Assembly (NCBI GenBank): GCA_963804495.1
Contig: CAWDQN010000009.1
Location: 62,001-126,000 of the forward strand
From: Rhodovastum sp963804495
GTDB lineage: Bacteria > Pseudomonadota > Alphaproteobacteria > Acetobacterales > Acetobacteraceae
Reading direction: 5' to 3'
DNA length: 64,000 nt
The notes beneath the pieces were generated by a model that was given only the letters and a program-made list of their open reading frames with translations, did no database searches and was not told the origin of the DNA. This document shows, piece by piece, positions 46,447 to 54,587 of the stretch. Every line of letters starts with the position of its first letter. Within the stretch, counting starts at the first letter, position 1. A program made the position numbers and the translations under genes.

Positions 46447-46538
46447 ACCAACCGCCAGCAGCAGGCAGGCGGCGACAACCAGGACGGAGGTATCGGCTGC
46501 CCCCCCGGTGGCCGACCGGGCTCGTTCACCGCGCCCGT

Positions 46539-47426
46539 CTAGCGCTCCACCGGACGCGACGGATCAGCCGTCCATTCCGACATCGACCCATCGTACATCT
46601 TCACGCCGGGCTTGTGCAGCACCTCGGACAGCACGAACCAGTCGGTGGCCGCCAAATAGCCGGCGTTGCAATAGGTGATCGCCGGCTTGCCCCCGGCCGG
46701 CGCGAACAGCTGCGCCAGCTCGGCGCGCGGCTTGAGCCGCCCGTCCGCCGTCAGCGCCGCGGCCTGATCCAGGGAGACCGCGCCGGGCAAATGCCCGCCC
46801 TCGCGCACGATGGGCGATTTGACGGCGCCGCTCCATTGCGGTGCCGGGCGCGCATCCACCAGCGCGGCACTGCCGTCGGCCAAGGAAGCGGTCACCTCCG
46901 GCAACTCGGCGCGCAGCGCCTCGTTGTAATGCGCGGTGAAGGCCTCCGGCGCACGGGTCACCGGTCCGTGCTCGACGGCCCCTGTCCAGCCGCGCCAGCC
47001 GCCGTCGAGGATGGACACGTTGGCATGGCCCAGCACCTTGAACGTCCAGTACACCCGCGCCGTGGCGGGGAAAAAATCGCCGACGATCACTGCCTGGTCA
47101 TCATTGCCCACGCCGAGCCTGCCGATGGTGGCGGCGATCTGCTCCACCGGCGGCAGCGCGCCGACCGCCCCGCTTGACGTGCGCGCCATCCATCCGGTGG
47201 TGGCGAAATCGGCCGAAACGGCGCCCGGAATGTGGCTTTCCGCGTAAGCGGCGGCCGGGCGGAGATCGAGCACCACCACCTCCGGGTTGTGGAGTTGCGC
47301 CGCCAGCCAGTCGGCGGACACCAGCGGGTCCGCGGCGAAGGCGGCCCCGGCGGATAGCAAGCCTGCGGACAGCAAGCCGGCGGCCAGACACAGGGCGACC
47401 AAGCAGCGGCCAGGAGATGTGAACAC
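46539..47426 (-). CDS. Periplasmic sulphurtransferase (tandem rhodanese)
   Basis: 295 aa from GTG 47426. A signal peptide (CLVALCLAAGLLSAGLLSAG, then AAFAAD) sends it to the periplasm. Two rhodanese domains follow. The N-terminal one (VVVLDLRPAAAYAESHIPGA, LDGGWRGW) lacks the catalytic Cys; the C-terminal one has the active loop YCNAGYLAATD. This plan is that of thiosulphate:cyanide or 3-mercaptopyruvate sulphurtransferases; the loop is not the classical CRxGx(R/T), so specificity is open. It precedes the YeeE-like transporter gene on the same strand. Confidence 0.9.
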   Translation of the reverse strand: MFTSPGRCLVALCLAAGLLSAGLLSAGAAFAADPLVSADWLAAQLHNPEVVVLDLRPAAAYAESHIPGAVSADFATTGWMARTSSGAVGALPPVEQIAATIGRLGVGNDDQAVIVGDFFPATARVYWTFKVLGHANVSILDGGWRGWTGAVEHGPVTRAPEAFTAHYNEALRAELPEVTASLADGSAALVDARPAPQWSGAVKSPIVREGGHLPGAVSLDQAAALTADGRLKPRAELAQLFAPAGGKPAITYCNAGYLAATDWFVLSEVLHKPGVKMYDGSMSEWTADPSRPVER

Positions 47427-47544
47427 GACAACATCCTTTCATGGGTCGGGGACGTCTGGCAGATGATCACGGCGCGATCAGCCGCAACCTCGGTCATATT
47501 TCGATCTTATGGCGCCGCAACCTGGCCGGCAGCCCGCGGTGTCG

Positions 47545-48069
47545 CTATCGCGGCGACGTGATGGCGTTGCGGTTCTGCGCCCACGCCTCGGGGTTGGAGC
47601 CCATCGCCGCTGGCCGGTCCTTGCCGTAGCTGATCGTGCTGATCCGGCTGCCCTGCACGCCGTGCGACACTAGATAGTCGCGCGCCGCATTCGCCCGCCG
47701 CTCGCCGAGCGCCAGATTGTACTCCTCGGTACCGCGCTCGTCGGCATTGCCGGCGATCTGCACCGCGATGCGCTGGTTCTGCTGCAGCCAGGCGGCCTGG
47801 CTGTTCAGCGTGGCCTGCGCCTCGGGCGCCAGCGTCGAGCTGTCGGTGTCGAACAGCACGCGGTCGCGCACGCCAGGAGCAAGCATGCCGGGGCCGCCCG
47901 CCTCCGCGCCGCCCGGCCCGCCCAGCGCCGAACTGCTGATGCCGGAACCGTTCGGGTCGTTGGCGCCGCCGGCCGCACTGCCTGCGGTTCCGGATGTCTT
48001 GGCGGTGTCATCGGAGGAACACGCGGCCAACAGGGCGGCGGCGGCAAGGACGATCCAGAGACGGCGCAT
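47545..48069 (-). CDS. pal: Peptidoglycan-associated lipoprotein Pal
   Basis: 174 aa from ATG 48069. The lipoprotein signal LWIVLAAAALLAAC anchors it to the outer membrane. A Gly/Ser-rich linker follows, then the OmpA_C domain: RVLFDTDSSTLAPEAQATLN, IAGNADERGTEEYNLALGER and RANAARDYLVSHGV. The conserved peptidoglycan-binding Asp and Arg (NADERGT, GERRAN) are present. Pal bridges the outer membrane and cell wall in the Tol-Pal system. The tol genes are not next to it, as is more usual. The far end (NRNAITSPR) replaces the common RAVxxxY ending. Confidence 0.9.
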   Translation of the reverse strand: MRRLWIVLAAAALLAACSSDDTAKTSGTAGSAAGGANDPNGSGISSSALGGPGGAEAGGPGMLAPGVRDRVLFDTDSSTLAPEAQATLNSQAAWLQQNQRIAVQIAGNADERGTEEYNLALGERRANAARDYLVSHGVQGSRISTISYGKDRPAAMGSNPEAWAQNRNAITSPR

Positions 48070-48144
48070 ACGAACCCCTTTCGGGCAAGCCAATGGTGAG
48101 AGCGCACAGGACTGGCAAAGTCGCTGTCCGGTCGCAACTCAAGC

Positions 48145-48353
48145 TGCGGTGGCTGCAGGAAGGCCAGGGGGCAGTGGCCCCCTGGACCCCGCACCTTAAG
48201 ACAGGTGTTATACGAGAGGGGTGAGGCGGTGAACCGGTTCGCTACCTCACCCCCTCGTATAACACCTGTCTAAAAAGTAATGGGTTCCAAGGGCCTCTCG
48301 GCCCTTGGCGGGGTCCAGGGGCGGAGCCCCTGGCTTTCCTTCAGCCACCGCAC
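48145..48353. repeat. Long hairpin element, about 210 bp, GC palindromic family
   Basis: An almost full-length inverted repeat. Outer arms: TGCGGTGGCTG (48145) pairs with CAGCCACCGCA, then AGGAAGGCCAGGGG and GGACCCCGC pair with their complements at 48311-48340. Inner arms: AGACAGGTGTTATACGAG(A)GGGGTGAGG (48199-48226) pairs with 48245-48271 with a single bulged A; the loop is about 18 bases. Between inner and outer arms lies a poorly paired zone (CACCTTA against AAAAGTAATGGG). It sits between pal and ada, which are divergent. Confidence 0.85.
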
Positions 48354-48396
48354 ACACCGGATGGCGCCGCGCGCGTCAGCGTTCCATCCTCCCGCC

Positions 48397-49506
48397 ATGA
48401 GCAGCATCGACGACACACGCTGGGATCTGGTCCGTCGCCGCGAGTCGGCGGCCGATTTTCTCTATGCCGTCGCCACAATGCGCATCTACTGCCGTCCGGG
48501 CTGTCCGGCACCGCTGCCCAATCGCGAGAATGTGCGTTTTTTTGCCGACGCGCCCGCGGCCGAGGCAGCCGGTTTTCGAGCCTGCCGCCGCTGCGACCCG
48601 CGCGGCGACCGCGCCGCCCTTGCCCGCACAGTGGTTCGGGACGCATGCGCCTTCATACAAGCCGAGGACACCATTCCATCGCTGGACCGCCTGGCCAAGC
48701 GTGCCGGCTACTCGCGCTTCCACTTTCTGCGCATGTTCAAGGAGCACACTGGCCTGACCCCGCGCAGCTACGCCGAAGGCGTGCGGGCGCGCCGTCTGCA
48801 GGCGGCGTTGCAAGGTGGCGCCAGGGTCGCCGACGCCCTGGCGGAGGCGGGATTCGGCTCCGAATCACGGGTGTATGAGGACACCGGCCGCCTGCTCGGC
48901 ATGACCCCCGGCGCGCTGCGCCGCGGCGGCCAGGGCGAGACCGTTCGCACCGCCTTCGCCGATTGCCCGTTCGGTCGCCTGCTGGTCGGCGCCACCGCCA
49001 AGGGTGTGTGCTTCCTCGGCTTCGCCGAACCCGACGACGCGCTGATGGGCGATCTGCGCCGGCGTTTTCCGCACGCCCGCGTGGCTGTCGACGATGCCGG
49101 ACTGGCCGGCACGCTGCGCGCCGTGCTGGAGTACCTGGACGAACCGAAGGCGGGGCTCGAGCTGCCGCTCGATCTGCGCGGCACTGCGTTTCAGCTTCGG
49201 GTGTGGGAGGCGCTGCGCCGCATCCCGCCGGGCGAGACGCGCAGCTATGGGCAACTCGCCGCCATGGCCGGCGCGCCCGCCGCGGTGCGCGCGGTGGCGC
49301 GGTCCTGCGCGGTCAATCCGGTGTCGCTCGCCGTGCCCTGCCACCGCGCCGTGGGCGCCGACGGGGCGCTGACCGGCTACCGCTGGGGCATTCCGCGCAA
49401 GCAGGCGCTGCTGGCCCGCGAGGCCGCGGCCGATGCATCGCTTGACGCTGGCGATGCCGGTGCGCTCCCCTTGCGGTCCCGCAACCGGCAGAGGCGCCGG
49501 CCGTGA
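48397..49506 (+). CDS. ada: Bifunctional Ada: DNA repair methyltransferase and transcriptional activator
   Basis: 369 aa, close to E. coli Ada (354). The N-terminal zinc domain has the methyl-phosphotriester acceptor Cys set (MRIYCRPGCPAPLPNRENV...FRACRRCDP). An AraC-type HTH follows (PSLDRLAKRAGYSRFHFLRM, GLTPRSYAEGVRARRLQAAL). The C-terminal O6-methylguanine transferase has the active site AVPCHRAVGADG. Methylated Ada activates its own and other repair genes. Start ATG 48397; the open frame before it is repeat sequence. Its stop overlaps the next gene as GTGA. Confidence 0.95.
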   Translation: MSSIDDTRWDLVRRRESAADFLYAVATMRIYCRPGCPAPLPNRENVRFFADAPAAEAAGFRACRRCDPRGDRAALARTVVRDACAFIQAEDTIPSLDRLAKRAGYSRFHFLRMFKEHTGLTPRSYAEGVRARRLQAALQGGARVADALAEAGFGSESRVYEDTGRLLGMTPGALRRGGQGETVRTAFADCPFGRLLVGATAKGVCFLGFAEPDDALMGDLRRRFPHARVAVDDAGLAGTLRAVLEYLDEPKAGLELPLDLRGTAFQLRVWEALRRIPPGETRSYGQLAAMAGAPAAVRAVARSCAVNPVSLAVPCHRAVGADGALTGYRWGIPRKQALLAREAAADASLDAGDAGALPLRSRNRQRRRP

Positions 49507-50033
49507 AACTCGCCGCTGTTGTTCTGGCCGCGTTCTGCGCGCTCATCCCCGCTCTCGCCGCGGCCCAGGGCGCCAGGACGAAGGGCGTCGCCAACGCCGC
49601 CCTCGTCGCCGCGGCGAAGCAGACGCCGCTCAAGGATATCGATGATGACGAAGTCTATTGCGACGGCGCGACAAGTGTGGCGGTCTGGCTCACGGCGCTG
49701 GTCGGACGCGAGGCGCAGAGCATAGTCTGGACGGGCGGGACCTGCGTCCTCGTCAACAGGCGCCAACCGATCGATGCCGGCGGTGACTGGTGCGCCCACG
49801 CCACGATCACGCTCAGGCACCCGGCGCGCCGGGACGACGACGCCATGATCGAGGTTTTCTTCGATACCCCGGATCACGGCCGCCCCGGCCACGCCTACGC
49901 GTTCCGCGGCGCCATGCTCTCGGCTGAGGGAGGCGGCGATACCTTCCGAAGACGCAAGGAATTCGAGGACTCGTGGCGCACCCGCTTTCCGCCGGCGCAG
50001 GACGACAGAACCTGCCGGGACGACGACCGATAG
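49503..50033 (+). CDS. Exported protein of unknown function coupled to ada
   Basis: 176 aa from GTG 49503, overlapping the ada stop. A signal peptide is clear (LAAVVLAAFCALIPALAAAQ). The mature part is small, with Cys at VYCDGATS, GGTCVLVN, DWCAHAT and RTCRDDD, so one or two disulphides are likely. No family is recognised. Coupling to ada is probably incidental, but it places expression under Ada if the promoter lies before ada. Confidence 0.65.
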   Translation: MKLAAVVLAAFCALIPALAAAQGARTKGVANAALVAAAKQTPLKDIDDDEVYCDGATSVAVWLTALVGREAQSIVWTGGTCVLVNRRQPIDAGGDWCAHATITLRHPARRDDDAMIEVFFDTPDHGRPGHAYAFRGAMLSAEGGGDTFRRRKEFEDSWRTRFPPAQDDRTCRDDDR

Positions 50034-50231
50034 CAGCGCGGCGCCCCGCCGGCCCGCCGGCCGCCGGGCGAGGCAGCCATCCTTGCGGCCGCGATTTCTT
50101 CCATCGCGCCGATGGACAGCGCGGCGCAGGCATGAGAACACCCATCCCCGACCGCGCCCTGTATCGCCGCGCGGGCTTTTCTCATTGCACAGTCGGGAGC
50201 GAAGGCGTCTGTGCCCAACGGGAAGGATTCC

Positions 50232-50414
50232 ATGGCTTTCAAGCCCAACTACAATCAACAGCGTGCCGAACGAACCCGGGCCAAGCAGGCCAAGCAGGAC
50301 GCCAAAAGGCGCGAAAAGGAAGAGGCCGCCGCGCGCCGCAAGGCGGCGATCGATGCCGGCGAGCCCGATCCGGGCCCCGGAGCCACCGCCGACGAGAGCC
50401 ACGCCGAGGGCTGA
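50232..50414 (+). CDS. Small basic, highly charged protein
   Basis: 60 aa from ATG 50232 with GGAAGGA upstream. MAFKPNYNQQRAERTRAKQA and the following Lys/Arg/Glu-rich helix (KRREKEEAAARRKAAIDAGE) match a short conserved alphaproteobacterial protein of unknown function. It is probably one long helix with a flexible acidic tail. Convergent with pyk, 23 bases away. Confidence 0.7.
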   Translation: MAFKPNYNQQRAERTRAKQAKQDAKRREKEEAAARRKAAIDAGEPDPGPGATADESHAEG

Positions 50415-50437
50415 CCTGGCGGGGCTTCGTCCGGCCG

Positions 50438-51871
50438 CTACTTCACCCGGGCCACCCGCAGCGCGTTGGTGGTGCCGGGCTGGCCGAACGGAACGCCGGC
50501 GATCACCACCACCTCGCTCCCGGACGGCGCAAACCCTTCCTGCTGCGCCAGTTTGGTCGCCCGCGTCACTGTCTCGCTCATCGAATGCGTCTCCGCCGAC
50601 ACCACCGCGTGCACGCCCCACACCACCGCGAGGCGGCGGGCGGTTGCCTCCGACGGTGTCAGGCCCAGCACCGGCGGCTCGGGCCGTTCGCGCGCCGCCC
50701 GCAGGGCGGTACTGCCCGAGGCGGTGAAGGCGCAGATCGTCGCCGCCCCCACCGTTGAGGCCACCTGCCGCGCCGCCGCGGCAATGGCGTCGGCCACCCT
50801 GGGCTCCGGCGCCGGCCGCGACGCCTCGATCATCGACCGCCAGCCGGGGTCCTGCTCCACCCGGGCGATGATGCGGTCCATGATGTTCACCGCCTCGTAC
50901 GGGTACTGCCCGGCCGCGGTCTCCGCCGACAGCATCACCGCATCGGCGCCCTCGAACACCGCGGTCGCCACGTCGGATGCCTCGGCGCGTGTCGGCGCCG
51001 GGGCGGTGATCATGCTCTCCAGCATCTGCGTCGCCACCACCACCGGCCGGCCGGCCTGGCGCGCCGCCCGCACGATGCGCTTCTGCGCCAGCGGCACCTC
51101 CTCCGGCGGCAGCTCCACCCCCAGGTCGCCGCGCGCTACCATCACCGCGTCCGACAGGGCAATGATCTCGTCGAGATTGTCCAGCGCCTGCGGTTTCTCC
51201 ACCTTGGTCATGATCCAGGCCCGCCCGTCGGCGATCGCCTTTGCCTCGGCCACGTCTTCCGGCCGCTGCACGAACGACAGCCCGATGTAATCCACCCCGT
51301 GCTCCAGCGCGAACGCCAGGTCGTCGCGGTCTTTCACCGTCAGCGCCGGGATCGGCAGCACCACGTCGGGCACATTCACGCCCTTGCGGTCGGATACCGC
51401 GCCGCCCACCGTCACCTCGGTCTCCAGCGCGTCGCCGCGCTTGTGCACCACGCGCAGCCGCAGCTTGCCGTCGTCGAGCAGCAGGGTGGCGCCGATGGCC
51501 GCGGCCTCGATAATTTCGGGGTGCGGCAGGTTGACCCGGCGGACATTGCCGGGGGTGGCATTGAGGTCGAGCTGGAAGCTCTGCCCGGTCTGCAGCTGCA
51601 CCCGCCCGCCCTGGAACCGGCCGACCCGGAGTTTCGGCCCCTGGACATCGGCGAGGATGCCGATCGGCCGGTCGAACTGCCGCTCCAGCTCGCAAATCAG
51701 CGCGATCCGCTTGGCGTGGTCCTCGTGCGCGCCGTGCGAGAAATTCAGCCGGAACACGTCCGCCCCGCCGAGGAACAGCCGCGTCAGCACCTCCGCCGAC
51801 GAGCTGGCGGGGCCGAGGGTGGCGATCATCTTGGTCCGGCGGCGACGGCGTACTTTCACGCGTGCGGACAT
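50438..51871 (-). CDS. pyk: Pyruvate kinase
   Basis: 477 aa from ATG 51871 with GGGAAAG upstream. It converts phosphoenolpyruvate and ADP to pyruvate and ATP in glycolysis. Motifs: KMIATLGPASSS, FRLNFSHGAHEDH, ADVQGPKLRVG, the signature IMTKVEKPQALDNLDEI, VMVARGDLGVELPPEEVP and ATQMLESMI. The C-terminal allosteric domain is complete (ICAFTASGSTALRAARERPE). The long extension of the frame to 52729 is not coding. Single gene, divergent from the DUF1244 gene. Confidence 0.97.
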   Translation of the reverse strand: MSARVKVRRRRRTKMIATLGPASSSAEVLTRLFLGGADVFRLNFSHGAHEDHAKRIALICELERQFDRPIGILADVQGPKLRVGRFQGGRVQLQTGQSFQLDLNATPGNVRRVNLPHPEIIEAAAIGATLLLDDGKLRLRVVHKRGDALETEVTVGGAVSDRKGVNVPDVVLPIPALTVKDRDDLAFALEHGVDYIGLSFVQRPEDVAEAKAIADGRAWIMTKVEKPQALDNLDEIIALSDAVMVARGDLGVELPPEEVPLAQKRIVRAARQAGRPVVVATQMLESMITAPAPTRAEASDVATAVFEGADAVMLSAETAAGQYPYEAVNIMDRIIARVEQDPGWRSMIEASRPAPEPRVADAIAAAARQVASTVGAATICAFTASGSTALRAARERPEPPVLGLTPSEATARRLAVVWGVHAVVSAETHSMSETVTRATKLAQQEGFAPSGSEVVVIAGVPFGQPGTTNALRVARVK

Positions 51872-52069
51872 CGTCTTTCCCTGGCCGGTCAGGGGCAGGT
51901 GGAGATCAGGCGAACCGCATGGCGCGGGCCGGCCATCGCCGTATCGAACACCTGCCGCCGGGCAGCCCTGGCCCGTCCGTCGTTGCACGCCATATGATTG
52001 TTCCTCCCAATTCGCCGCGGCGGGGAGTATGGCGAAGCCGCGGCGCGGGCGCCATGTTGGGGGCGTGAA

Positions 52070-52399
52070 ATGAGCGAGGACCTGGGCATGCCGGAACCCG
52101 AAGTCGACCCGCACACCCGCACCGAACTGGAGGCCGCGACCTTCCGCCGGCTGCTCCAGCACCTGCGCGAACGCACCGACGTGCAGAACATCGACCTGAT
52201 GATCCTGTCCGGGTTCTGCCGCAACTGCCTCAGCCGCTGGTACCGCGAAGCCGCCGCCGAACGCGGCATTGCCCTCGCCGATTCCGACGCGCGGGAAATC
52301 GTCTACGGCATGCCCTACAGGGAATGGCAGACGAAATATCAGACGGAGGCAACGCCCGAACAGAAGGCAGCCTTCGCCCGCGCCAATCCGGGGCATTGA
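52070..52399 (+). CDS. DUF1244 family protein
   Basis: 109 aa from ATG 52070. The family hallmark SGFCRNCLSRWYREAA with its two Cys, plus DAREIVYGMPYREWQTKYQ, is complete. DUF1244 proteins form a small helical fold found across alphaproteobacteria; function is unknown, although the Cys pair suggests metal or redox chemistry. The ATG is chosen by family length; the frame upstream is open but unlike it. Followed by a hairpin and a C-rich tract before gapR. Confidence 0.9.
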   Translation: MSEDLGMPEPEVDPHTRTELEAATFRRLLQHLRERTDVQNIDLMILSGFCRNCLSRWYREAAAERGIALADSDAREIVYGMPYREWQTKYQTEATPEQKAAFARANPGH

Positions 52400-52413
52400 G
52401 GCTGGGTCGCGGA

Positions 52414-52459
52414 CGAAGAAAGGAAGGCCAGGGCAGAGCCCCGGCCTTACCTTTCTTCG
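52414..52459. repeat. Minimal GC palindromic element with locus-specific arms
   Basis: CGAAGAAAGGAAGGCCAGGGC (52414-52434), AGA, then GCCCCGGCCTTACCTTTCTTCG. The arms pair over about 21 bases with one unpaired base and one mismatch. The core is the family's first stem; the outer part (CGAAGAAAGG) is unique to this site. Confidence 0.75.
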
Positions 52460-52508
52460 CCCCCCGCCCCCGCCCCCGCCCCCCGCCCCCCGCCCCCCGC
52501 CCCCGCCC
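52459..52508. repeat. C-rich microsatellite (CCCCCGCC-type) upstream of gapR
   Basis: About 50 bases of runs of four to six C separated by single G, on the minus strand G-runs suited to a G-quadruplex. It ends about 60 bases before the gapR start. Confidence 0.9.
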
Positions 52509-52568
52509 ATTGACCCGGCTGGGGCAGGCCGGTAAGCCCGCCCGCCCGTCTGAGGAGTTGATTTGCGC

Positions 52569-52865
52569 ATGGCTCGTCCCGCCGCCGCGAAGGATGCCAC
52601 CGGTGCCGAGGCCGGTCCGGAAAACGCCCAGTGGGGCAACATCGCCGCCGACCGGCTGCGCAGCATCATCGAGCGCATCGAGCGGCTGGAGGAGGAGCGC
52701 AAGGCGCTCTCCGGCGACATCAAGGACATCTACGCCGAGGCCAAAAGCGCCGGTTTCGACGTGAAAGTGATCCGCCAGCTCATCAGCATCCGCCGCAAGG
52801 AGCCCGCGGAAGTCGAGGAGCAGGAGACGCTGCTGGACGTCTACCGCCGCGCGCTCGGGATGTAG
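52569..52865 (+). CDS. gapR: GapR family nucleoid-associated protein (DUF2312)
   Basis: 98 aa from ATG 52569; Caulobacter GapR has 89. DUF2312 core: NIAADRLRSIIERIERLEEE, RKALSGDIKDIYAEAKSAGF and DVKVIRQLISIRRKEPAEVE, then EETLLDVYRRALGM-like ending. GapR forms a dimer or tetramer clamp on overtwisted AT-rich DNA and aids replication. The C-rich tract and hairpin upstream occupy its promoter region. Confidence 0.95.
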   Translation: MARPAAAKDATGAEAGPENAQWGNIAADRLRSIIERIERLEEERKALSGDIKDIYAEAKSAGFDVKVIRQLISIRRKEPAEVEEQETLLDVYRRALGM

Positions 52866-52911
52866 CAGCCCGGCCCGGGACAAACCGGCGCCCCGCCCTA
52901 TATGGTCGCCC

Positions 52912-53928
52912 ATGCGCACCGTGATCTTCAGCACCAAGACCTATGACCGGCGGACCCTGGAGGAGCAGAACACCCGCCACGGGCACGATCTGGTGTTCCA
53001 GGAGCCGCGCCTGACCCTGGCAACGGCGTCGCTGGCCGACGGGTTCCCGGTGGTGTGCGGCTTCGTCAACGACAGTTTCGATGCCGCCGTCCTGGAACGC
53101 CTGGCCGCCGGCGGAACCAGGCTGATCGCGTTGCGCTGTGCGGGGTTCAACAACGTCGATTTGCGCGCCGCCGCCCGGCTGGGCATCGCAGTCACCCGGG
53201 TGCCGGCCTATTCGCCGCATGCGGTGTCGGAGTTCACCGTCGGGCTGATGCTGTCGCTGGTGCGGGGCATCCACCGCGCCTATGCCCGCACGCGCGCCAA
53301 CAACTTCGCCCTGGAAGGGCTGCTCGGCGTCGATCTGCACGGGCGTACCGTCGGTGTGGTCGGCACCGGCCGGATCGGCGCCCTGGTGGCGCGCGCCCTG
53401 GCGGCGGGTTTCGGCTGCCGGGTGCTCGCGCATGATCTGCACGCCGACCAGGGGTTGATTGCCCTGGGCGTCACCTACACCGATCTGCCGGCCCTGATGG
53501 CGGCAAGCGATGTGATCACATTGCACTGTCCGCTCACCCCGGCCACGCGGCATCTGGTCCGCGCCGGGACCATCGCCGCCATGCGGCGGGGGACGCTGCT
53601 GGTCAACACCAGCCGTGGCGCCCTGATCGACGCCGAGGATGTCATCGACGCCCTGAAAACCGGCCAGCTGGGCGGCCTGGCCCTGGATGTCTATGAGCAG
53701 GAAGCCGATCTGTTCTTCGAGGACCTGTCGAACGAGATCGTCCAGGATGACACGCTGCAGCGCCTGCTGATGTTCCCGAACGTGATGGTCACCTCGCACC
53801 AGGCGTTTTTCACCCAGGAGGCCCTGGGCGCCATCGCCGACACCACGCTTGCCAGCATCGGCGCGTTCGAACGCGAAGAGGCGCTGACGAACGCGGTGAC
53901 GATGGCGATGATCGCGCCCGCGGGCTGA
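52912..53928 (+). CDS. ldhA: D-lactate dehydrogenase-type 2-hydroxyacid dehydrogenase
   Basis: 338 aa, close to LdhA (329). The NAD-binding motif is GVVGTGRIGALVARALAAGF. The catalytic Arg lies in LVNTSRGALID, the Glu in the region DVYEQEADLFFED, and the His in VTSHQAFFTQEALGAI. The long EQEADLFFEDLSNEI insertion and SHQAF(F/L)T are typical of fermentative D-lactate dehydrogenase rather than glycerate or phosphoglycerate enzymes. It reduces pyruvate to D-lactate with NADH, which fits a low-oxygen lifestyle. No FNR box is seen before it. Confidence 0.88.
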   Translation: MRTVIFSTKTYDRRTLEEQNTRHGHDLVFQEPRLTLATASLADGFPVVCGFVNDSFDAAVLERLAAGGTRLIALRCAGFNNVDLRAAARLGIAVTRVPAYSPHAVSEFTVGLMLSLVRGIHRAYARTRANNFALEGLLGVDLHGRTVGVVGTGRIGALVARALAAGFGCRVLAHDLHADQGLIALGVTYTDLPALMAASDVITLHCPLTPATRHLVRAGTIAAMRRGTLLVNTSRGALIDAEDVIDALKTGQLGGLALDVYEQEADLFFEDLSNEIVQDDTLQRLLMFPNVMVTSHQAFFTQEALGAIADTTLASIGAFEREEALTNAVTMAMIAPAG

Positions 53929-53930
53929 CG

Positions 53931-54587
53931 TCAGCCGGGGAACAACCCGGGCAAAGCGCGCAAACTCGGCAGTACCGCCACGCAGCGTGCCCGCATATCG
54001 TCGGTCGGCGGCGCCGCATCGGGGACCATCACTGTCATCATCCCCGCCGCCAGGGCCGCCTGCACGCCGGTTTGTGAATCCTCCACCGCCAGGCAATCCC
54101 GCGCCGCCACGCCCAGACGATCCGCCGCCGCCAGGAACAGGTCGGGATGCGGCTTGGCCTGCGCCACGTCCTCGCGCGTTACCAGCACGTCGAAATGCGC
54201 CAGCACCTCCAGCCGGTGCAAATGCTCCAGGGCCGGTTGCCGGTGCGACGAGGTCGCCAACCCCAGCGGCAAGCCGCGCCCGGCGACGAAGCGCAGCGCC
54301 TCCGCCGCTCCTGGCTTGAGCGGAATACCGTCGGCCGCCAGTTCGTCGCGCCGCACCGCGTAATGGCCGCGGAACGCCTCCAGCGGGAAATCGGCACCGA
54401 ACTGCGCCCGGATACGCGCGGTCACCGCCGGTCCCGCCAACCCGCTCAGCCCGTGCAGGAACGCCTCATCCGCGGTCAGCCCGATCGCCTCAAGCGCATG
54501 CACCAGGGCGGCGCGATAGACGCTTTCGCTGTCGATCAGCGTGCCGTCCATGTCGAACACCACGGCGGCGACCGGGCGCGGTGTCAC
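53931..54587 (-). CDS. HAD-superfamily hydrolase (beta-phosphoglucomutase-like phosphatase)
   Basis: 218 aa from GTG 54587, overlapping the acyl-CoA ligase stop as GTGA. HAD motifs: I FDMDGTLIDSE, II LATSSHRQ, III QAKPHPDLF, IV AVEDSQTGVQAAL. The four-helix cap between motifs I and II places it in subfamily I with phosphoglycolate and sugar-phosphate phosphatases. Substrate unknown. Translational coupling to a ligase gene gives no clear functional clue. Confidence 0.9.
   Translation of the reverse strand: MTPRPVAAVVFDMDGTLIDSESVYRAALVHALEAIGLTADEAFLHGLSGLAGPAVTARIRAQFGADFPLEAFRGHYAVRRDELAADGIPLKPGAAEALRFVAGRGLPLGLATSSHRQPALEHLHRLEVLAHFDVLVTREDVAQAKPHPDLFLAAADRLGVAARDCLAVEDSQTGVQAALAAGMMTVMVPDAAPPTDDMRARCVAVLPSLRALPGLFPG

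Noticed and set aside
48145..48353. Insertion sequence
   Set aside because: No transposase gene and no target duplication; the inverted arms are those of the small palindromic family.
49377..51695. 772-codon minus-strand frame over pyk and its neighbour
   Set aside because: Another frame of pyk on the same strand; Arg/Gly-rich sequence with no motif, while pyk shows every family motif.
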